From contig JAWXCF010000014.1 in NCBI GenBank assembly GCA_034440515.1, forward strand, positions 1-6,356: a DNA stretch of 6,356 bases, given 5' to 3'. Under the pieces are notes generated by a model, which saw only the letters and a list, made by a program, of their open reading frames with translations, searched no databases and was not told the origin of the DNA. This document shows, in pieces, positions 1 through 4,174 of the stretch. A program made the position numbers and the translations under genes. Every line of letters starts with the position of its first letter. Positions within the stretch are counted from its first letter, which is position 1. The DNA comes from JAWXCF01 sp034440515 (GTDB lineage: Bacteria > Bacteroidota > Bacteroidia > CAILMK01).

Positions 1-210
1 AGCCGATAGTTTAAAAATATGGGCAAAGATTAGAGAATTTATATTGCAATTTAAAAGTATGCAATATAAATTTAGATATATAGAAGATCTTTATCAATTT
101 AAAATGTCACAGTGCATACCTAATAGTTAATTCTATTAGATGATATAGTCCATGCCCCTAGTAATAGAGGGAAATATACTAGTAATATTAACTAGTTAAA
201 CAGAAGGAAG
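1..210 (+). ncRNA. 3' part of an intron (group I-like) in the capsid gene, 5' end outside the window
   Basis: No reading frame of note occurs here, and capsid codons start only after about 210. Visible structure: a 13-bp stem at 36-48/60-72, a P8-like hairpin at 120-126/133-139, an S-like segment at 140-151 (core ATATAGTCC), a P9-like hairpin at 155-160/165-171 closed by a GTAA loop with one bulged A, and a 6-bp hairpin at 178-183/191-196. The P8-to-S spacing matches the downstream group I intron (656-1547). A 3' splice site after G210 fits the terminal G of group I introns and leaves TT to complete a codon before TAC GCT GAC. The weak point is that I cannot find a GACTA-type 5' strand of P7 upstream of the P8-like hairpin. 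The core is therefore divergent, or that strand lies before the window. Intron status is well supported by the coding context; the class is less certain. Confidence 0.62.
36..72 (+). repeat. 13-bp inverted repeat (hairpin) inside the first intron
   Basis: Positions 36-48 are perfectly complementary to 60-72, with an 11-nt AT-rich loop at 49-59. No T-run follows the stem, so it is not a terminator. It is most likely a peripheral helix of the intron RNA. Confidence 0.6.
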
Positions 211-305
211 TTTACGCTGACAAAATTGAAAATCTGATTCCAGATGGCGTTAAGTTACTAAAATTAGTACCTTATATCGAAGCTGCCAAAGAAATCGGTC
301 GAAAA
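211..305 (+). CDS. Major capsid protein, internal exon (N-terminal region)
   Basis: In the frame with TAC at 213, this reads YADKIENLIPDG then VKLLKLVPYIEAAKEIGRK, and hits TAG at 306-308. Residues of the type KIENLIPDG...K.I.RK are what I expect near the N-terminus of an HK97-fold phage major capsid protein, and the downstream exons continue the same protein. There is no start codon or ribosome site, so the true N-terminus is in an exon before the window. The left edge follows the proposed terminal G (210) of the first intron; a T ending the upstream exon would complete TTT (Phe). The right edge is 305-307, because bases 306-307 (TA) also occur at 642-643 and the junction can slide. An alternative end at T299 is discussed under the next intron. 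Confidence 0.78.
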
Positions 306-641
306 TAGTTGATTTTTATATTTAATTTCTTAAAGCTTGTAATTATACTAATTTACAACCACTTTAAGCAAAAGAAAATATAAGAAAATCAAACAAACTG
401 CCGATTAAAAATTGCGATGTATCGGTGAAGGCTAATTCCTCTGATGAAGGATATGCTAATACCGAGGGCGAAAATAGTGTAATAGCTATGAAGTCCGTAA
501 CGCGTAGGTAATGAAACTCGAAAGAGAATATAAGTACCCAAGAGCCCGCAACACTAGAAATAGTGAAAATGTACGCTGAACTTACGGGAAACTGTAAGAA
601 GTAGAGGATAAAAAGCCTTTACGATAACATAATTGAATTTG
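306..641 (+). ncRNA. ORF-less intron between capsid exons, class unresolved (group II domain I-like features)
   Basis: The capsid frame stops at 306 and resumes at 642, so about 336 nt must be removed. The RNA is highly structured. A long interrupted arm spans 308-394: 308-316 with 385-394, 318-323 with 376-381, 329-335 with 362-368, and 337-342 with 353-358. Further helices are 422-426/461-465 enclosing TTCCT/AGGA, 466-469/544-547, 486-490/503-507, CTC-GAAA-GAG at 517-526, CACTA-GAAA-TAGTG at 552-565 and CTTAC/GTAAG at 581-598. The internal pair GCTAAT (431-436) and TATGC (452-456) resembles a GAAA-tetraloop receptor of the kind found in subdomain IC1 of group II introns, and the run ending GTAGAGG (601-607) recalls the end of domain I. 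However, there is no GUGYG start, no recognisable domain V and no A-pyrimidine end. I also find no group I P7. A group I alternative has P1 between exon 293-299 and intron 400-406 (7 bp with a U-G at T299). That would delete Arg-Lys from the protein. Confidence 0.55.
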
Positions 642-655
642 TATCATCAACCCGT
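642..655 (+). CDS. Major capsid protein, 14-nt micro-exon (YHQPV)
   Basis: TAT CAT CAA CCC GT encodes Tyr-His-Gln-Pro and the first two bases of Val. It joins in frame to AAA at 303-305 on the left. On the right it joins A1548 CAA CTT, giving GRK-YHQPV-QLSHEQG. This fits the conserved K-Y-x-x-P-V segment I associate with phage capsid proteins of this type; that is recollection, not a search. The right edge is fixed by the group I intron that follows: T655 forms the expected U-G pair of P1, and that intron ends in G1547. The left edge may slide to 643 or 644, because T and A are shared with 306-307. In-frame stops bound the piece upstream (TAA at 630-632) and just past it inside the intron. 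Confidence 0.72.
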
Positions 656-752
656 AAAGTGTGCGGCCTAATATAACTTATAAGTTATAAGGAAAAATTA
701 AATCTAATTGACTTGGAGTTCCTAAAAGAGTATAATGACTCAATAGGATAAC

Positions 753-759
753 AAGGCGG
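753..759 (+). promoter_or_regulatory. Ribosome binding site of the intron HNH gene, overlapping P4/P6 of the ribozyme
   Basis: AAGGCGG lies five bases before the GTG at 765 and is the only good Shine-Dalgarno match nearby, which decides the start. Positions 753-755 form the 3' strand of P4, 757-759 form P6, and the GTG itself (765-767) falls in the P6 extension. In the folded intron the site and start codon would be base-paired. Confidence 0.65.
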
Positions 760-764
760 AATAA

Positions 765-1442
765 GTGAAAAAACTTGCACAAGATATACCTCTTAGTAAA
801 TTAATATCAGATTATTTAGAATTAAATAGCTGTTATAAGGTAGCTAAAAGAAATAATACAAGTGCAACGGCAGTAAAACGGCTTTTAAAAGAAGCCAGAG
901 TGTTAAGGACTCAAAGTGAAGCTGCTTCTATAAGAAATAAAGAAAACACTGGGATATATGAAAAACTACATACCCCAGAAGTAGCAAAAAAAATAAGTTC
1001 ATCTAGAAAAGGTCAACCATCTGCGTTTAAAGGTAAGAAACATACCGAAGAAAATAAACGAAAGATTGGAGAACGATCAAAACAGATGACAGGTGAAAGA
1101 AATCCTAACTATAAAGACGGTAAATATATAAGACGTCCTAGAGATTTTAAAATCCATGAATTTGCTCCTGTTAGAAATAGGACATTTCATAGAGATAACT
1201 TTACCTGCCATTACTGTAAAAAAGTAGGTGGACATTTACATGCACATCATAGATTACCATACTGGGTTAAACCAGAGGCTTTTTTAGATATAGATAATTT
1301 AGTAACAGTTTGTTCTAAATGTCATTTTCAAAAAGCCCATAATGGTAGCTGGCATAGGTTTAATAAGAACCTAGTGTCAGATGCTCTTCTTATAAAATAC
1401 TCACTTAACCGTGAACGACTAAATGATTTAACTCCAGATTAA
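765..1442 (+). CDS. Intron-encoded HNH homing endonuclease with NUMOD3-like repeats
   Basis: This 225-residue protein starts at GTG and probably cuts intronless capsid alleles so that the intron is copied in. A helix-turn-helix-like segment lies at about residues 13-45 (CYKVAKRNNTSATAVKRLL). Lysine-rich NUMOD3-type DNA-binding repeats follow at about 70-120 (GKKHTEENKRKIGERSK, then GERNPNYKDGKY). A zinc-ribbon HNH nuclease domain is at about 136-192: CHYC (148-151), HAHH (159-162) with the likely catalytic His, Asn178, CSKC (183-186) and His187/His192. All expected HNH residues are present, so the enzyme looks active. The frame runs from inside P6 to the loop of P8. Its last dozen or so codons therefore also spell P6, P7, P3 and P8, which constrains both protein and ribozyme. 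Its target is expected to be the joined exon sequence around 655/1548. Confidence 0.93.
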   Translation: MKKLAQDIPLSKLISDYLELNSCYKVAKRNNTSATAVKRLLKEARVLRTQSEAASIRNKENTGIYEKLHTPEVAKKISSSRKGQPSAFKGKKHTEENKRKIGERSKQMTGERNPNYKDGKYIRRPRDFKIHEFAPVRNRTFHRDNFTCHYCKKVGGHLHAHHRLPYWVKPEAFLDIDNLVTVCSKCHFQKAHNGSWHRFNKNLVSDALLIKYSLNRERLNDLTPD

Positions 1443-1547
1443 ATACCTGGAGATGCGATAGTCTGACCTTCCAATATAAATAAAATGGAAGAGAGAAACC
1501 CGAAGCGGTTTCTCCGCTCTAGAAATAGAGTAGTAACAAAGAAAGTG

Positions 1548-2667
1548 ACAACTTTCACATGAACAAGGTGTAACGTACGCTGCTGCAGACTCAGGTGCTT
1601 TTTCTCTTGAAAACGCCGTAGCTGCTATCTTCAAAGACGCTCAATTAAACGGATCGCAAATGCTTATTCGTTCACAAATGAGCTATGAAGCTGCTGCACG
1701 TGCATCTAATGATAGAAAAGCTTTCGTAAAAGCTACTTCTCTCATGGTTCAAAACATGGTTAACTCAATGGCTAAACGCCTTGAAATTAGCTGTCTTTAT
1801 GGACGAACAAATATTGGTAAAATTTCAGCAACTTCAGGTACTGTAGGTACTAGAGTGTATACACTAGCTACTGCTAGCTGGGCTTCTGGTATCTGGGCTG
1901 GTTCTGAAAACATGCCTTTGGATGCAACTTCTCTTGCTGTTCCTACAGCATCTGGTGATAAGCTTAACGCGAATGCTCAAATTGTTGTAACTTCTGTAGA
2001 CCTTACTGCTCGTACAGTTTCGGTTTCCGGAAATGCAACCGATTTAACCGCAGTTGATGGTGCTATCGGCACTGGTGCATTTTTCATTCCACGTGGATCG
2101 TTGTTAAACGACGTATTCGGCTTGGATCGAATTATCACTAACACTGGTACACTTTACAATATCGACGCCTCTGTATACGCTCTCTGGAAAGGGAACGTTT
2201 ATAGTGCAGCTTCTGCAGCTCTTAGTTTCCAAAAGATTCTTGCTGCTGTTGCACTTCCTGTAGAACGCGGTCTTGATCAAGATGTAGTATGTATGCTTTC
2301 TCCTAAGACCTGGGCTAACATTAGTTCAGATCAAGCTGCTCTTCGTATGTATGATGACAGCTATAAGACAAGCAAACTTGAAAACGGCGCTTCTGAATAT
2401 TGCTTTCACGGACAAAATGGTAAAATTGACATCGTCAGTTCTATCTATATCAAAGAAGGCGAAGCTTTCGTATTTCCTCCTAAACGATTGAAACGAATTG
2501 GCGCTATGAACATCAGCTTCAAAATGCCAGGTCGCCAACAACAAGAAGATTTCTTCTTGGAACTTACAAGCTCTGCTGGGTATGAGCTCCGCGCCTATAC
2601 TGATCAAACTTTATTTAGCGACTCTCCGGCTAGATTAGTTAAGATCAACAACATCGTTAATTCGTAA
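1548..2667 (+). CDS. Major capsid protein, last exon
   Basis: Reads QLSHEQGVTYAAADSG and onward to VKINNIVNS, then TAA at 2665-2667. The first base A1548 completes the Val codon begun in the micro-exon. An ATG at 1660 is internal and is not a start, since the same frame is open and conserved-looking back to 1549, where a TGA at 1546-1548 (inside the intron and junction) ends it. The C-terminal half is typical of HK97-fold phage capsid subunits: SPKTWANISSDQAALRMYD, then GQNGKIDIVSSIYIKEGEAF, PPKRLKRIGAMNISFK and a terminal AGYELRAYTDQTLF segment. The protein forms the icosahedral shell. Visible residues across all exons total about 408, so only a modest N-terminal piece should be missing. The exon is richer in GC and in regular codons (GCT, GTT, CTT) than the AT-rich introns. 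The transcript ends at the terminator at 2692-2722. Confidence 0.9.
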
Positions 2668-2691
2668 TTTAATTACGTTTTAAACATGTTT

Positions 2692-2722
2692 AAAGGGAAC
2701 TAGTTTAACTAGTTCCCTTTTT
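2692..2722 (+). terminator. Intrinsic terminator of the capsid transcript
   Basis: A GC-containing stem pairs 2695-2703 with 2709-2717 (9 bp, extendable by two A-T pairs into the loop), followed by TTTTT at 2718-2722. It is preceded by two AT-rich palindromes, 2663-2677 across the stop codon and 2679-2694. It is well placed 25 nt after the capsid stop. Confidence 0.9.
2703..2722 (+). repeat. 20-nt direct repeat, copy 1 (3' half of the capsid terminator)
   Basis: Identical over 20 bases to 3682-3701. The two copies flank the GIY-YIG gene and its promoter. Copy 1 belongs to a complete terminator hairpin; copy 2 lacks the matching 5' arm. Confidence 0.85.
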
Positions 2723-2758
2723 AATATTTAAAACAATAGAGGTTAATCAGTATACCAC

Positions 2759-2787
2759 TTGACAAACACCCCAGGATATGTTATACT
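2759..2787 (+). promoter_or_regulatory. Sigma70-type promoter for the GIY-YIG gene
   Basis: TTGACA at 2759-2764 and TATACT at 2782-2787 are separated by 17 bases, a near-perfect consensus. Initiation about 7 bases past the -10 box falls at roughly 2793-2795, on the ATG at 2794. There is no purine-rich ribosome site between the -10 box and the ATG, so the message may be leaderless. Confidence 0.8.
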
Positions 2788-2793
2788 AAAAAT

Positions 2794-3624
2794 ATGAACT
2801 ACGGAATGATCTATAAAGTAACGAATAAAATTAATGGTAAAATTTACATAGGTCAAACTACAACCAAGCTTAAATACCGCTGGAAGCTACACAAAACTGC
2901 ATCCAGAAATAATAGAAGTAATTCTGCTCTACATTCATCCATATCAAAATATGGCCACATAAATTTTATCATTGAACCCATCTGTAGTTGCTTTAGTGAA
3001 GAAGAACTTAATTTAAAAGAAATCTATTTTATTGATACTTTAAATTCTTTAGTTCCAAATGGTTATAATCTAAAATCAGGGGGCAATGCTGGTAAATGGT
3101 GTAAACAAGCTATTGATGATATTAGTAAAGTTAGAAAACAGTTGGTTGCTCAACCAGAGCATAAAGCAAAAATCACCAAATATTTATTAGATTATAGAGC
3201 GTCCATCGGTGAAGCAGCAAGTAAACAGCAATCTTCTCTATCAACTAGGGAATACTGGTCAACCCCTGGGAATAAGCTTAAAAAGGCTGACACAGAAAGT
3301 GCTAGATGGAAAGAGTTAACAGATGAGCAAAAGACAACTCGTCTGTCTGGGTTTCGAGAATACTGGACAGAGGATAAGCTTAAAGAACATTCAGACAAAA
3401 TGAAAGCCTTAAAGAGCTGGGAAAAATCTGGTTGTCTGTTAAAGGCACAAGCTGCTAACAGTAAGGCTGTTCGAGTAATTGAAATTTCTACACAAATAGA
3501 GCAAGTATACAGCAGTAGGACCAAGTGTACTAAAGCTCTTATGATAACCGCAAAAACTCTTATCGAGATTCTTAATGGCAGTAGATCTAACGAATACAAG
3601 GGTTATCGTTTTATTCCTATGTAA
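2794..3624 (+). CDS. Free-standing GIY-YIG homing endonuclease
   Basis: A 276-residue protein with an N-terminal GIY-YIG nuclease domain (about residues 3-100): GMIY (4-7), YIG (18-20), Arg29, His33, Glu76 in LKEIYFID and Asn92 in NGYNLKSGG. These match the catalytic Tyr, Arg, Glu and Asn positions of the I-TevI family. The middle (about 105-225) is lysine-rich and holds two similar REYW segments (REYWSTPGNKLKKAD and REYWTEDKLKEHSDK), which look like a duplicated DNA-contacting module. The C-terminus (about 225-276, VRVIEIST...SSRTKCTKAL...TLIEILNGSR...YKGYRF) resembles a NUMOD1/IENR helix-turn-helix DNA-binding domain. It is not inside an intron: it has its own promoter and lies between the capsid terminator and the tail genes, as free-standing phage homing endonucleases often do. 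An alternative start at ATG 2806 (residue 5) would remove part of the GIY motif's flank and has no better ribosome site. Confidence 0.92.
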   Translation: MNYGMIYKVTNKINGKIYIGQTTTKLKYRWKLHKTASRNNRSNSALHSSISKYGHINFIIEPICSCFSEEELNLKEIYFIDTLNSLVPNGYNLKSGGNAGKWCKQAIDDISKVRKQLVAQPEHKAKITKYLLDYRASIGEAASKQQSSLSTREYWSTPGNKLKKADTESARWKELTDEQKTTRLSGFREYWTEDKLKEHSDKMKALKSWEKSGCLLKAQAANSKAVRVIEISTQIEQVYSSRTKCTKALMITAKTLIEILNGSRSNEYKGYRFIPM

Positions 3625-3628
3625 TCAC

Positions 3629-3651
3629 CCCCTTGGTTGTCAACCCCTTGG
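3629..3651 (+). repeat. Two direct CCCCTTGG repeats after the GIY-YIG stop
   Basis: CCCCTTGG occurs at 3629-3636 and 3644-3651, starting 5 nt after the stop codon. Flanking CACC (3626-3629) and GGTG (3650-3653), and GGTT/AACC inside, could form a small hairpin. There is no T-run, so it is a poor terminator. Function unknown. Confidence 0.5.
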
Positions 3652-3681
3652 TGCTAATTAATAACAATTTTGCCATTTCGG

Positions 3682-3701
3682 GTTTAACTAGTTCCCTTTT
3701 T
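3682..3701 (+). repeat. 20-nt direct repeat, copy 2 (orphan 3' half of a terminator)
   Basis: Exact copy of 2703-2722, including the T-run. Only three G residues (3680-3682) are available to pair with CCC (3694-3696), so termination here should be weak. Best read as a footprint of insertion or recombination at the capsid terminator. Confidence 0.75.
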
Positions 3702-3886
3702 TATTGTGTAAATTATTAAATCTTCCTCACTACCAAAATGGGTATATTCAACCCTTTAAGAAATTCCTTTTATATTAATAACTTAATAAGTATAATATAA
3801 ATAATTACTTAACTTGTACTTCTCTACATGGTGTATAGATGTTGTAGCCTTACAGTCCTGTTTAAGTATATAAGGAAATCAATAAC
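3702..3886. other. AT-rich intergenic leader before the small and fibre genes
   Basis: No supported gene. The stretch contains TATAATATAAATA at 3791-3803, which includes a perfect -10 hexamer and the T4-type late promoter octamer, but no convincing -35 box lies 16-18 bases upstream. A 20-codon frame from ATG 3739 has no ribosome site and was not called. The leader ends in a purine-rich site (AAGGA, 3872-3876) for the next small frame. Confidence 0.5.
3791..3803 (+). promoter_or_regulatory. Possible promoter -10 / late-type promoter
   Basis: TATAAT (3791-3796) overlaps TATAAATA (3796-3803). It sits in the only non-coding leader between the endonuclease and the fibre genes, where a promoter is expected. 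The same octamer also occurs at 1475-1482 in an intron loop and at 5781-5788 inside a coding region, so the match alone is weak. Confidence 0.3.
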
Positions 3887-3958
3887 ATGTCTAGAAGTCG
3901 TCTAGTTTTAACAGCAGCTACTCTTGACTCAGATACTATTATTCCTCCAGCGGCTTAA
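3887..3958 (+). CDS. Small 23-residue protein, unknown function
   Basis: ATG to TAA, beginning MSRSRLVLTAATLDSD and ending IIPPAA. An AAGGA motif lies 10 bases before the ATG, slightly far but usable. It has no membrane segment, signal peptide or recognisable motif. Codon use (GCT, CTT, ACT, GTC) looks like that of the capsid exon rather than the introns, which mildly favours a real gene. It could also be the surviving N-terminal stub of a longer structural protein, as the next frame seems to be. Confidence 0.4.
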   Translation: MSRSRLVLTAATLDSDTIIPPAA

Positions 3959-3974
3959 GCAAAAACCTATTGAC

Positions 3975-4002
3975 CCCTGGAATACTTTTAAATATGCCAG
4001 GG
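3975..4002 (+). repeat. Inverted repeat just before the 51-codon gene
   Basis: CCCTGG (3975-3980) pairs perfectly with CCAGGG (3997-4002) around a 16-nt AT-rich loop. It ends four bases before the ribosome site at 4006-4010. There is no T-run, so it is not an intrinsic terminator; it may affect translation or mRNA processing. A TTGACC at 3970-3975 has only a poor -10 partner. Confidence 0.4.
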
Positions 4003-4018
4003 TACAGGAAGATCATAA

Positions 4019-4174
4019 ATGGCAGATCCACTAAATGTAAATGGCGTCATATATCAATATCCAGAGTTAACTGACAAAGAACGGGGACCATATAGTACAA
4101 ACTGGACTGTTGCAATTACTAAGTGTACTCTGCAAAAATCTGGCGGCTTATTTTCATTAACAGGAGATATTTAA
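4019..4174 (+). CDS. 51-residue N-terminal-only paralogue of the downstream fibre protein
   Basis: ATG with AGGAA at 4006-4010, eight bases upstream; stops at TAA 4172-4174. Aligned without gaps to the first 51 residues of the next protein, about 25 of 51 positions are identical, including PL...G..Y.YP, GP..TNW..AIT..TL.K and GGLF.LT.D. It ends at the point where the fibre protein continues (LTGDI versus LTADV). Its stop overlaps the next start by one base (TAATG), and the next ribosome site lies in its last codons, so the two are translationally coupled. It could be a working small attachment-domain protein or the stub of an older fibre whose remainder was replaced. Confidence 0.72.
   Translation: MADPLNVNGVIYQYPELTDKERGPYSTNWTVAITKCTLQKSGGLFSLTGDI

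Larger units (their letters stand above)
656..1547 (+). ncRNA. Group I intron (IA-like) carrying an HNH endonuclease gene
   Basis: A full core can be traced. P1 is 652-655 with 663-666, ending in U655-G663. P2 is the 18-nt palindrome 672-689. P3 is 698-704 with 1425-1431 (7 bp). P4 is 712-715 with 752-755. P5 is 721-724 with 744-747 over an inner stem 728-731/738-741. P6 is 757-759 with 1409-1411, extended by 762-767 with 1402-1407. P7 is GACTA 1417-1421 with TAGTC 1459-1463, P8 is 1432-1437 with 1447-1452, P9 is 1468-1473 with 1486-1491, P9.1 is 1493-1500 with 1507-1514, and P9.2 is CTCTA-GAAA-TAGAG at 1517-1530. P10 can form between 660-662 and 1548-1550. The intron ends in G1547, as group I introns do. 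Removal restores the capsid frame (phase 2, within a Val codon). The endonuclease sits in the P6 loop, a common place in phage introns. Confidence 0.9.

Noticed and set aside
534..574. A group I P7 made from GTAC 534-537 and GTAC 571-574 around CACTA-GAAA-TAGTG as P8
   Set aside because: Only four self-complementary base pairs, no GACTA/TAGTC-like sequence and no convincing P4 or P6 partner.
541..590. Group II domain V in the second intron (GAGCCC...GAAA...)
   Set aside because: The length, the AGC triad partner and the bulge do not match a 34-nt domain V, and it lies far from the 3' end.
659..666. GTGTGCGG as a group II intron 5' end (GUGYG)
   Set aside because: The interval that follows has a complete group I core with matching P1, P3, P6, P7, P8 and P10. 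The GUGYG match is most likely chance.
1475..1482. TATAAATA late-promoter octamers at 1475-1482 and 5781-5788
   Set aside because: One is in an intron hairpin loop and the other inside the fibre coding region. In DNA this AT-rich the octamer is expected by chance.
1660..1662. ATG 1660 as the start of a separate 335-residue capsid gene
   Set aside because: The frame is open and capsid-like back to 1549 and joins the upstream exons across a well-defined group I intron. No ribosome site precedes 1660.
3739..3801. 20-codon frame starting at ATG 3739
   Set aside because: No ribosome site, AT-driven codons, and it overlaps the possible promoter.
4123..4173. GTG 4123 as the fibre start
   Set aside because: It lies inside the 51-codon paralogue with no ribosome site. 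ATG 4174 has AGGAG at the right distance and gives an N-terminus that aligns with the paralogue.
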